Assembly (NCBI RefSeq): GCF_026168755.1
Contig: NZ_JAPFDR010000001.1
Location: 124,001 to 188,000, forward strand
Length of the DNA stretch: 64,000 bases
Direction: 5' to 3'
Origin: Clostridium sp.
Lineage (GTDB): Bacteria > Bacillota > Clostridia > Clostridiales > Clostridiaceae
Shown here: positions 41,520 through 50,633 of the stretch, in pieces
Position numbering within the stretch: position 1 is the first letter of the stretch
Layout: every line of letters begins with the position of its first letter
Translations under genes and position numbers: made by a program
Notes under the pieces: model-generated
The model's database searches: none
Told to the model about the DNA's origin: nothing
Seen by the model: the letters and a program-made list of their open reading frames with translations, nothing else

Positions 41520-42290
41520 GGGGTAGCAGAGTATTAGGTGTTTTTATAAAAACGTGTCGTAAAGATTCTTAACATCCTATAAAAATTTTGGATGTAGTTT
41601 TTACGACTTCTAAGATGTCATTCGTCGTGAGGACGAGCATACCCACTTTATACGTATCCTTTAACGATAGTTCCAAAATGGACAGCCATAAGCATAATAA
41701 CTAATAGTTGTATTTTACAAGTGTAAAGACTTTTACGGTTGACTTTTGGTAACGACTGCGAAAATTTCTTTCTGCATGTAAAGTCCTTAAATAACATTAC
41801 ATTACTTTTTAGTTATGGTAAGATTTTTCCACCACCCTTACTTTAACTACGAGTGGTAGTAAAAATCTTACTATCAGTATTCTTCCTGGAGAAGATATTT
41901 GTTACCTTCACCGTGACGTCCCCCGATTTGGTGTCGTCACATCTTAGATGTGGAGAAAATCCCTACTTTTGGGGTTAACGAAGATTGGTAAACCTATAGG
42001 CAACTGGTCTTCATATGAAGGTCAGTTAACTGAAGTCTAGATTGGACTTGAGTCTGAAACTCAACCCAAAACGGTGCCGAGTTCATATAAATTAACAAAA
42101 TGAATTGACAAGAAAAATGAAGAAAATAACCTTATCTAGTGCTTACGAGACAAGTACGTTGTTAGGTATTGACTAACTCGGAAATATTTCGAGTTAAATT
42201 ACACTAATAATAGATGTAAAGAGTATTCATACTTTTCGCTAAAGGGACAAAAATGTCACCTTAGAGAGTCAATATAAATTAATAAAATTG
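41520..42290 (+). ncRNA. giant structured non-coding RNA candidate C (GOLLD/ROOL-like scale or new class)
   Basis: ~770 nt without ORF; many stems incl. GTCGTAAA/TTTACGAC, GTAAGATTTTT/AAAAATCTTAC, GTGACG/CGTCAC, AACTGGTCTTC/GAAGGTCAGTT, AACTCG/CGAGTT. Confidence 0.6.
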
Positions 42291-42413
42291 AGAAGTAAAA
42301 ATAAGAGAAAAGAAGAGTAAATAAAAGAAAATAAAAGTATAATGAATATATTTACTTAAAATTAGAAAATATATAATTGTGATTAAATACAAAAGATAAA
42401 AGGAGAGATTTTT

Positions 42414-43178
42414 ATGCCATGCAACGATTGTAGCATTAAATGTAAAGAAAGGTATACCAGTTGGTATAGCAAAAGGAAAGATTTTGACTGTATGCCTATT
42501 GGTCATGTTTTGCCTCATAATTATTTAATAGAGAACGATATCATATCTTTGGAGAAAAATGATGAGTTATTATTAAATTATATAATTAAAAATTGTTCGA
42601 ATTTGGAGGAAGTATGCTATTTTGATATTACTATGGATATTATTTCTGGATTAGGAAAGTTAATGCATAGCCAAAATGATATGATTAAATATTTAATTGA
42701 TTATTTGTATTTATCTTTTGGTGATCCTAATAGTGAAGATAATATTATCAAAGATGAGTATTTTAAGAGAAGATTTAGTAAAATTAAAAAAGATAGTAAA
42801 TATAAAAAAGGAGTTGTTAATGTTAGGACGGGGCAACAAGAATTGAAAAAGCAATTATTATACTTGTATGGAGAGTGTTGTATTTGTGGATTAGAAAATT
42901 CTAAGCTATTAGTAGCTAGTCATATAAAGCCATTAAAGGATTGTCTATTAGAAGAGAGTTATGATATTAGTAATTCATTATTATTATGTAGAACGCACGA
43001 TGGATTATTTGATTCAGGATTAATTTCATTTGATGATGATGGAAAAGTTATAATATCTGAAAAATTAAGTACTAAAGACAGAGAAATAATACATATTGAG
43101 GATAGTATTAAAATAAATACAAAAGGAATAGATATAAAATACCTAAAATGGCATAGAGAAAATGTGTTTAATAAATAA
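42414..43178 (+). CDS. HNH endonuclease-domain protein
   Basis: CCICGLENSKLLVASHIKPLKD...SNSLLLCRTHDGLFDSGLISFDDDGKVIIS. Confidence 0.75.
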   Translation: MPCNDCSIKCKERYTSWYSKRKDFDCMPIGHVLPHNYLIENDIISLEKNDELLLNYIIKNCSNLEEVCYFDITMDIISGLGKLMHSQNDMIKYLIDYLYLSFGDPNSEDNIIKDEYFKRRFSKIKKDSKYKKGVVNVRTGQQELKKQLLYLYGECCICGLENSKLLVASHIKPLKDCLLEESYDISNSLLLCRTHDGLFDSGLISFDDDGKVIISEKLSTKDREIIHIEDSIKINTKGIDIKYLKWHRENVFNK

Positions 43179-43183
43179 GAAAA

Positions 43184-43206
43184 GGGTTGGAACATTATTC
43201 CAACCC
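43184..43206. terminator. bidirectional terminator
   Basis: GGGTTGGAA / TTCCAACCC followed by TTTTTT. Confidence 0.7.
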
Positions 43207-43416
43207 TCATTTTTTATCCCAGTTTATGTTAAAACCCATAATATCTGCTATAGCTTTAACTTCAGAGTATCTAATAGTATCTCTAGAAAGTTTGTTGCTC
43301 AATGCCTGGGGTGTTGTATCTATTCCATAGTCTTTTAATTTTTCTACAATATCAACTAACTTCCAACCAGACAAAGCTATATAGCTTTTTATTTCGTTTC
43401 TTGTTTCATTGCTCAT
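43207..43416 (-). CDS. small HTH repressor-like protein
   Basis: WKLVDIVEKLKDYGIDTTPQALSNKLSRDTIRYSEVKAIADIMGFNINW. Confidence 0.75.
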   Translation of the reverse strand: MSNETRNEIKSYIALSGWKLVDIVEKLKDYGIDTTPQALSNKLSRDTIRYSEVKAIADIMGFNINWDKK

Positions 43417-43454
43417 GCTTATGTATCACCTCAATAAGATTATAGCACAACTAA

Positions 43455-43534
43455 ACTAATTAGTAAATAAATAAACAAAATAATAAAAAAATTCACTAAT
43501 AAGTGTTGACACACTACACTAATGAGTGTATAAT
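43455..43534 (+). promoter_or_regulatory. early promoter with three ACTAAT(T/A/G)AGT operators
   Basis: TTGACA 43506-43511, 17-nt spacer, TATAAT 43529-43534; sites at 43455-43464, 43494-43505, 43517-43528. Confidence 0.7.
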
Positions 43535-43577
43535 TAAATCATAAGGTGAAACAAACAAGAAATAGGAGGTAATAAAA

Positions 43578-43664
43578 ATGAGAGAAAAATACGAGAGTGT
43601 CATAACAAATTTATTGTTAAGCAATGCAATTTTAATAATTACTTTAATTTTAATAATTTTTTAG
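43578..43664 (+). CDS. 28-aa hydrophobic peptide
   Basis: SD aggagg; MREKYESVITNLLLSNAILIITLILIIF*. Confidence 0.4.
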   Translation: MREKYESVITNLLLSNAILIITLILIIF

Positions 43665-43696
43665 TGAGTTAATTTTTAACAAATAAAGATAATAAA

Positions 43697-44080
43697 ATGA
43701 AAAAAAGAAAAGGGGATAGGGATATGTGTAATGTAATTAATTTTATGGAAGAGAAAATGTCAAGAATTAGTTTAAAGGAAAGACACGATATGTTTGAGTT
43801 GGATGTTATATGCTATATAAATGAATTAATAGAAAGTCCATCTGATCTAATTATAGTAAAAGATAACATAACTAGAAGTGAAGAAGAAGAGATTGCGGAA
43901 GAAAACATTTTATTTATAGATTCAGAAAGAGAAGATTACGAAGAAGTAATATGGAATATGTTTGTTAATAACAATAAGACAATATTTAATGCTAGTTTTG
44001 CTAATAATTACAATAATAGTTGGATGAGTGTGATTTACAGCTATACTGGAGAGAATCTAATAGTAGAAAAAGTAAGTTAA
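43697..44080 (+). CDS. hypothetical protein
   Basis: ORF in early operon. Confidence 0.5.
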   Translation: MKKRKGDRDMCNVINFMEEKMSRISLKERHDMFELDVICYINELIESPSDLIIVKDNITRSEEEEIAEENILFIDSEREDYEEVIWNMFVNNNKTIFNASFANNYNNSWMSVIYSYTGENLIVEKVS

Positions 44081-44378
44081 CTGGTAAAAAATTAAATTTA
44101 TGATTTTTTAATAAATATACTAACTAATTTAATAAATTGTAAAATGAAGTTACAACAAAAAGCGATATTAATTTATCAATAAAAACGAAGAAATATTAAT
44201 AAATAGTCAATTGATATTTGGGTATAGGTATTGAAATGATATTTACAGTTTTTGATGCAGATGTTAATATTTGATTATAAAGTAAAAGAAAGCAAACAAT
44301 ATAAAAGGGGAATTATTATGAAGAAAGATAGTACATCATATATATATATAATTTTAAGTTTTAGAAAGGAGTGTTTAA

Positions 44379-45653
44379 ATGGCGCAAGGAAAAAGAAAGG
44401 AGATCTATAAATATAAGTGCTTTATAGATGCAATAAAATTTAATGTTATTAAAGATTTAGAAGCAGATAAGACATTAAGTAGAAATGCAATTATTAAAAA
44501 GTATAGTTTATCTGGGGAAATAGCTAATAGATTTAAATGGAGCAGGAAAGATAATGATACACCAGATAGGGTGATATTAACACATTTTAATTTAAATGCT
44601 ACGGCATATAAAAAAGATGAATGGGTAGAGATACCAAATCGATATGTAGAAATAGCTAAACAGATAATAGAGAATAACTACGAAATTAGTAGTAGTGAAG
44701 TTATAAACAAAATTATAAGAGTATTAGAGGAAAAGGGAGAAGTGAATAGTATGAATATTAAAATTGCAGCAGATCTAGGAAATAACAATGTAAAGGTAGC
44801 AATTAATGGACAAGCATTTAGCTTTGTAAATAAAATAGAGCGTTGGGATAATGTAGAAACATTAGGGGACAATGAGTATATAAAAATGAACGATGATTTT
44901 AATTACTATATTATTTCTAACATAGATACTAAGTTCGAGAAGTCTTCTTCTAAGAAAGATAAGAATTTTATTCCAACCTTAAATTATTCTATTATTAAAG
45001 CATTAGTTGAAGCTGGCGTTTCAATAGAAGATAAAATAGAAGTAGATTTAGCTTTATTAACTCCAATTAATCAAGCAGGGGAGAAGAATGAGTATGTAGA
45101 AAAGATTAAAAATAATAGCGATAACATAGTAGAGTGTAGAGTTAATGGCAAGGAATATATGGCAAACATTAAAATTAATAATGTAGTTCCAGTTTTAGAA
45201 GGATGTTCTAGTGCCTTTCTATTAGATAGTTTATCAACAATTAATACATTAATAGATGTAGGATCAAAAACAATCAATATAGCTAAAATAGTCAAAGGAA
45301 AATTTAGTACAATAGAATGTTTAGATGACTTAGGGAGCTTTAATTATTATCAATCTTTAGTAGCTAAAATAAATAATAGAGACATTACAGTTGATAATAT
45401 TCAAGAAATGATAGAAGTTGGACTAGCTAATCACGATAAAGACATATTAAAGGCTTATTTAAAGAAAGTATTAGAAGAAAGTAATAAAGTAAGTAAATTC
45501 AATATAAGTAATAATGTTTACTTCACAGGAGGAACTGTTCAGTTATTCAAAGATAATGGCCTTAATTTTGAAAAAGGTAATATAAAGGTAATGGATAACC
45601 CTGTGTATAGTAACGTACTAGGCGCATTAAAAGCAGTTGGAGGTGCTGAGTAA
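44379..45653 (+). CDS. parM: ParM-like actin with 124-aa N-terminal extension (internal start possible at 44751)
   Basis: MNIKIAADLGNNNVKVAING phosphate-1 motif at residue 125; TLIDVGSKTINIAKI; FTGGTVQLF. Confidence 0.75.
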   Translation: MAQGKRKEIYKYKCFIDAIKFNVIKDLEADKTLSRNAIIKKYSLSGEIANRFKWSRKDNDTPDRVILTHFNLNATAYKKDEWVEIPNRYVEIAKQIIENNYEISSSEVINKIIRVLEEKGEVNSMNIKIAADLGNNNVKVAINGQAFSFVNKIERWDNVETLGDNEYIKMNDDFNYYIISNIDTKFEKSSSKKDKNFIPTLNYSIIKALVEAGVSIEDKIEVDLALLTPINQAGEKNEYVEKIKNNSDNIVECRVNGKEYMANIKINNVVPVLEGCSSAFLLDSLSTINTLIDVGSKTINIAKIVKGKFSTIECLDDLGSFNYYQSLVAKINNRDITVDNIQEMIEVGLANHDKDILKAYLKKVLEESNKVSKFNISNNVYFTGGTVQLFKDNGLNFEKGNIKVMDNPVYSNVLGALKAVGGAE

Positions 45654-45656
45654 AGC

Positions 45657-46148
45657 ATGGCAAATAAAAATGCAAAGAAAATAGCGATAACATTTAATAG
45701 GGATAATACTAGAGAGTTGGCGATGTTAAATTATATAGAATCAAAGGTAAGCATGAGCATATATATTAAGCAGTTAATACTGGACAAGATGGTATCCGAG
45801 GGGTATATGATAAGTACATTAAACGTACCAGATACTAACATGGTACATACTAAAAGCACACCTAATACTAATCAGATAGGTAACAGATACGTATCTAATA
45901 CACCTCAAATACCTACTATAGACATACAAGATACTAATAAGGTGAGTACTAAATATGTAGCAGATGCACATGTAGAACGTATTGGAGATGTATCAGATAC
46001 TAATAAGAGGCATATTGAGGATGTATCAAATACGGATGACTTTGATTTTGATAATCTTATAACAGAGGAAGAAGTTGAAGAAAAAGAGGATAAAAAAATA
46101 GATTATACTCAATCGTTAATGGCGAGCATGAATAGCTTCATGAAATAA
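45657..46148 (+). CDS. ParR-like DNA-binding partner with 11-aa tandem repeats
   Basis: Follows parM-like gene; RHH-like N-term AITFNRDNTRELAMLNYIESKVSMSIYIKQLILDKM. Confidence 0.6.
   Translation: MANKNAKKIAITFNRDNTRELAMLNYIESKVSMSIYIKQLILDKMVSEGYMISTLNVPDTNMVHTKSTPNTNQIGNRYVSNTPQIPTIDIQDTNKVSTKYVADAHVERIGDVSDTNKRHIEDVSNTDDFDFDNLITEEEVEEKEDKKIDYTQSLMASMNSFMK
45828..46040 (+). repeat. six to seven degenerate 33-nt tandem repeats inside the parR-like CDS
   Basis: PDTNMVHTKST/PNTNQIGNRYV/SNTPQIPTIDI/QDTNKVSTKYV/ADAHVERIGDV/SDTNKRHIEDV/SNTDD. Confidence 0.75.
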
Positions 46149-46171
46149 TAAGAAAGGAATAATTTAATAAA

Positions 46172-46807
46172 ATGAATAGATATAATAAAGAATTTGAAAG
46201 AGCAATAAAAAATATGAATAAAGTAGCCGGTACAGAAATTATAAAAGATGTAGAATTAAAAGTGATAGATGATTATAATGATTTTTCGCTAGGAAAAATT
46301 TTAAAACATTATCCTAATACTATTTACCTAAATAATTTCTTTTTGCAAGATAGAAGGAGAGATAAAATTTATAATGTAATATGTCATGAGTTGTGCCATT
46401 CTATATTGGGTAATATTTTTGAAGATAACACTATAATAAATTCAGATTGGGAGCTAGATGAAAGTCCAATATTTTGTTTGATTGTTAAATGGTTTAATAA
46501 AAATGGATTTAGAATTTCTCAGAACTATAAAGTTAATAGTAAGTTTAAATGCAACATTGAATTTATTAATAAAATGACTAATAGAAGTTTTGCAGAAATT
46601 TTAGATTTTATTATCGAGTTTAGAGAGTATATAGTTAAAAAGCAAAATGATGGTATTAATATTAGTTTAATAAATAAACTAGACATTACGCTTGATAGAA
46701 AGTATAAGAGTTATAAAGAAGTTAGATTAGGGATGAATGTAGTTAAATTAGGAAATGATTTTAAATTAGAGAAATATAGAGAGTTTATAGAAATATTAAG
46801 TAATTAA
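46172..46807 (+). CDS. SprT-like/HExxH metallopeptidase-fold protein
   Basis: DKIYNVICHELCHSILGNI. Confidence 0.6.
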   Translation: MNRYNKEFERAIKNMNKVAGTEIIKDVELKVIDDYNDFSLGKILKHYPNTIYLNNFFLQDRRRDKIYNVICHELCHSILGNIFEDNTIINSDWELDESPIFCLIVKWFNKNGFRISQNYKVNSKFKCNIEFINKMTNRSFAEILDFIIEFREYIVKKQNDGINISLINKLDITLDRKYKSYKEVRLGMNVVKLGNDFKLEKYREFIEILSN

Positions 46808-47116
46808 GAGAAAAACAAAAGAAACGCAAAAAAAATAAAAGCTAACATAAGCTAACTTTCCATAATCAACCAATATGATATTTGAATATAACAATAGAAT
46901 TGATGTATAATATTTATCACCAATTTAAAGTGTTTCTATAACAATATTAATTACTTAATTATATTATAGGTAGTTATAGAGATGTTGTCAAGAAAAATTA
47001 AAAATAAAAAGGAAATTACTATTATATATATAATATAATATATAAAGAGTTATTTAATAACCTATATAACAATAAATTAAAACCTAAAAAATAGGAAAAA
47101 TAAATATATTGCTATT

Positions 47117-47173
47117 TAAAACATAGATAAATAGCCACTTTCAAGACTTTTATATAATTTGTATAAGGAGATA
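47117..47173 (+). promoter_or_regulatory. element-specific repeated promoter, copy 1
   Basis: TTTAAAACATAGATAAATAGCCACTTTCAAGACTTTTATATAATTTGTATAAGGAGA; 45 of 57 positions match copy 2. Confidence 0.55.
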
Positions 47174-47210
47174 TAATATTCCAAAAACTAAAAACAAAGG
47201 GGTGATATAA

Positions 47211-47372
47211 ATGTACATAGTTAGAACATTGAAATTAAAAAAGCATCTGGAAGAGTTAGGGTTTAAGGTTGAAGGTACAGCTCCTAACAAGGATATACCT
47301 AATTTTATAGTTTGGTTATTTCAAGATGGAAAAGATATCAGACAAGCTGTAAAAGAATACTCAAACAAATAA
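47211..47372 (+). CDS. DUF5659-like small protein (53 aa)
   Basis: MYIVRTLKLKKHLEELGFKVEGTAPNKDIPNFIVWLFQDGKDIRQAVKEYSNK with SD ggggtga. Confidence 0.6.
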   Translation: MYIVRTLKLKKHLEELGFKVEGTAPNKDIPNFIVWLFQDGKDIRQAVKEYSNK

Positions 47373-47407
47373 AACAAAAAACTAAAAACAGAAAGGAAAG
47401 ATGTGAT

Positions 47408-50305
47408 TTGAAAAATGGAATTAAAATAATGAGTTTAGAAGGGGCAGATATATTAAGACATAATGTAGAAGGAAAATACATAAAGCATACTTATGATGCA
47501 GTATTTAGCAATAGTAAATTAAAGTACAAACTAGAAAAAGGCAAGAAAGAAAATAAATTAAATGTAAGAAATGATGCTACAAGAGATATTATAAACTTAG
47601 AATTTAATATGCCAGTAACAAACATAGATAAAGATAAATATAAAAAATATGAAAAATACATATCCACAGATCTTAAAAAGGGAACTAACAAAATAAGTGC
47701 GAATAACATAAGAAAAATACTTTATACAGATGGATTTATATTAGAATTTGATAAAGAAAAAACATTAAAAGGAAATAAAAAAGATGGTACTAAAGTAATA
47801 AATAAAGATGGGTATTATATATTAGTAGATAGAAATAAAAAAGAGTTGGCTAGAGAAAAAATAGAGAAAGAATCAATTAAATACAGAGAATGGTTTAGGT
47901 CGTCAGCCAAAGCTAGAATAGGTGAAATTTTATACATTTCAGAAACATTATACGATAAAATTGCTAAATGGCAGATGATGGGGATAGAATTGCCAGAAGA
48001 TGAAGAGTGTATGTTGGTTGAAATGATGGCTTATATGGCTCTTACATCTTCTACAATAGAAGAAGAAATAGAAATTAATCCTGAAAATATCTTAGTATTA
48101 AATGATTTAAAAAGCAGAAGGTTTACTAATTGTGCAAAAGTGGTTGTGGATGAAGAAACTGGTGAGTGTAAAGTAGTTAGAGAAAAAGATTATGTAGAAA
48201 ATACACTTTTTGATGGACAAGCATTAATAGAGGATTCATTCTTTATAGATTCAGAAGCAGGCATGAAGCTTTTGAGACACCATTTTTTTAAAGCATGTGG
48301 ATTTAGGAGCTATATTCAAGAATTTATGAAAGATCATTGTAAAAAGAATGGATTAGATTATAATGAATATTCCGTGAAAGATAAATACGGAAATGATGTT
48401 AAAGTAAAAGATATTATGGTTATTACAACTGATAATGCAACTAAGTTTGAGAAATTCTTTGATGATAAGGCTAAAGGGTTTAAGCAATGGAAAGCAGCAG
48501 TAAATAAAGATAATAATTTATTTGGAGTATGTAAAGAAGACCATGAGTCTAAGTTTGGAACTAGACAAAGGATGAGTTACCAAATGTTAAATACTCTGCC
48601 AGTTTCAAAGGAAGAATTAAAAGAAATATCTAAATATTCCATAGACTATATAAATGCTATGAAAGAAGATAATGAAGCGTTTTTAACACATTTAGATAAT
48701 AATAAAAATATTACTAATCCTTATGAAATGATGGTTGAACTAGCTAAAACAAATAAAGATTTTACTAAGACAAAATTATTTAAAGAATTTAAAGCTGAAA
48801 CTTTATGCGAGTTAAAGAAAAAACTTAGAAAAGGAAAAATAATGACTGAGGGAGATAATCTTACAGTATGTGGTAATCCATATCTAATGTTACTTCATGC
48901 AGTAGGAAAAGTTGAATTAGATGAAGAAGGTTATGTTATTACAGAAGATGAAACATTACCAACTAGCGAAGAACATATATCTGTTTATACTAAGAGATTT
49001 GATGATAAAGAAGATTTAGTAGCATTTAGAAATCCACATAATGCTCCTAATAATATTGCTTTATTTAAGAATTATAAAAATGAATTAATGGATAAGTATT
49101 TTAACTTTAGTAAAAATATAGTTGCTGTAAACTTAGTAAATACAGAATTACAAGATTTAGCTAATGGACTTGATCAAGATTCAGACTTCATGTTTACTAC
49201 GAATGACAAAAACATAGTAAAAGTAGTCAAAGAAAAAGTATTTAGAAAAGAGAAATATCCAGTTATAGTTAATAAAATAGAAAAAAGTAAAAAGAAATAT
49301 ACAAATACACAAATAAATAAAGCTATTATAGATAATATTTTAGCCAAGGGTAAAAATGATATTGGTACAAGTAGTAACCAAGCACAAATAGCAATGAGTT
49401 TATTTGCTGATAGTGGCTATAAAAATGAAGAATTATTAGATAATGTTATTATACTTAGTGTACTAGCCCAAGTGGCTATTGATAATAGTAAACGTAAATT
49501 CGAAGTAGAACTAGATAAAGAAATAGAAAGACTATCTAGTAAGGCTAAAAGACCATTATTCTTTTATTACACCTCTAAAAATAAAGAAGCTAAATATAAA
49601 GTTTTAGGTATAGATGGAAAAGTAAAAAGAAAATTTAAAAATAAATATAAAGCACAGTTATACGCTGAAAAAATAATAGAAAAATCAGAGTTAAATTTTA
49701 AAGATGAATCTGAAAAGGAAATGTATATAAATTTATTAATAAAGACTAAAAAATCTAAAAAGAAAGAGACGGCATATGATAAAGATATTAAATGTACTAT
49801 GAACTACCTACAAGAAATAATAGGTGAAGACGTTAAAAATGAATCTAAAAAGAAAGGTGAAAAGATAGAAACAGAAACATTATTAATAAAAGTAAAAGGG
49901 AAACCAGTATATGAACAATGTGAAAAAATAAAAGATTTAGTTGAAGAATACGATAAAGTTGTAAAAGATTTTAATGTAAAAATTTCAGAGATGAGTGATG
50001 CAGAAAGATATGAAAAGAAAGTTGAATTTAAGCACAAACAAGAATATTTAGCTGAAGAAATAATCAATAAAATCAAAAAAATGAGTATAACTGAAAAAAC
50101 AATCAATACTTTAATTAGAAGTGCATTAAGTAAAGATGTTAAAAATAGCAACACTCATGTTCGTTTGAAATTATTAAATGTTTTATTCCAAAGTAAAAGA
50201 GATGAATTTTTATCTCAATTCACAACTCAAATTAAAGATAACTGTATTAAATTTAAATACATAAATAGCTTTAAATCTATAACTAAAAAAATGATTCAAG
50301 AGTAA
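47408..50305 (+). CDS. candidate single-chain double-psi-beta-barrel RNA polymerase (QDE-1/YonO-like)
   Basis: GLDQDSDFMFTTND metal-binding-type motif, GTSSNQAQIA and LSVLAQVAIDNSKRKFEVEL as in RdRP-fold proteins; LFDGQALID...GMKLLRHHFFKACGFRSYIQEF; probable TTG start 47408. Confidence 0.6.
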   Translation: MKNGIKIMSLEGADILRHNVEGKYIKHTYDAVFSNSKLKYKLEKGKKENKLNVRNDATRDIINLEFNMPVTNIDKDKYKKYEKYISTDLKKGTNKISANNIRKILYTDGFILEFDKEKTLKGNKKDGTKVINKDGYYILVDRNKKELAREKIEKESIKYREWFRSSAKARIGEILYISETLYDKIAKWQMMGIELPEDEECMLVEMMAYMALTSSTIEEEIEINPENILVLNDLKSRRFTNCAKVVVDEETGECKVVREKDYVENTLFDGQALIEDSFFIDSEAGMKLLRHHFFKACGFRSYIQEFMKDHCKKNGLDYNEYSVKDKYGNDVKVKDIMVITTDNATKFEKFFDDKAKGFKQWKAAVNKDNNLFGVCKEDHESKFGTRQRMSYQMLNTLPVSKEELKEISKYSIDYINAMKEDNEAFLTHLDNNKNITNPYEMMVELAKTNKDFTKTKLFKEFKAETLCELKKKLRKGKIMTEGDNLTVCGNPYLMLLHAVGKVELDEEGYVITEDETLPTSEEHISVYTKRFDDKEDLVAFRNPHNAPNNIALFKNYKNELMDKYFNFSKNIVAVNLVNTELQDLANGLDQDSDFMFTTNDKNIVKVVKEKVFRKEKYPVIVNKIEKSKKKYTNTQINKAIIDNILAKGKNDIGTSSNQAQIAMSLFADSGYKNEELLDNVIILSVLAQVAIDNSKRKFEVELDKEIERLSSKAKRPLFFYYTSKNKEAKYKVLGIDGKVKRKFKNKYKAQLYAEKIIEKSELNFKDESEKEMYINLLIKTKKSKKKETAYDKDIKCTMNYLQEIIGEDVKNESKKKGEKIETETLLIKVKGKPVYEQCEKIKDLVEEYDKVVKDFNVKISEMSDAERYEKKVEFKHKQEYLAEEIINKIKKMSITEKTINTLIRSALSKDVKNSNTHVRLKLLNVLFQSKRDEFLSQFTTQIKDNCIKFKYINSFKSITKKMIQE

Positions 50306-50436
50306 CCGCCATTACTCTACATAAAAATTATATATAAATTAATAAATAAAGTCAATAAAAATTTAGCATAGTTGGGGTTAATCCCTTCTATGCTTAGTTA
50401 GAAAAGAATGTTAGTAGTAAAGGAGAATAGACCGTT

Positions 50437-50610
50437 ATGAATAAAGAGAATGAAGTAAGAGTAATAAGCTTAGTACAAGCAAGAGCATATATAAAAAATG
50501 GATTACAACCTTTGAGAATTGAAGCTGATGATATATTAGTATTCGTATTTGATAGGGAAGCTAGTAAGTTATTATTTAAGGCTTGGAAAGATAAAACTAT
50601 AAAATTTTAA
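50437..50610 (+). CDS. DUF5659-like small protein (57 aa)
   Basis: MNKENEVRVISLVQARAYIKNGLQPLRIEADDILVFVFDREASKLLFKAWKDKTIKF. Confidence 0.5.
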   Translation: MNKENEVRVISLVQARAYIKNGLQPLRIEADDILVFVFDREASKLLFKAWKDKTIKF

Positions 50611-50633
50611 AGTAAAGGAGAAGATAGGCGAAG

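Noticed and set aside
42279-42518. 79-aa minus-strand ORF overlapping the HNH start
   Set aside because: Low-complexity Phe/Tyr/Leu-rich, overlaps strong HNH gene
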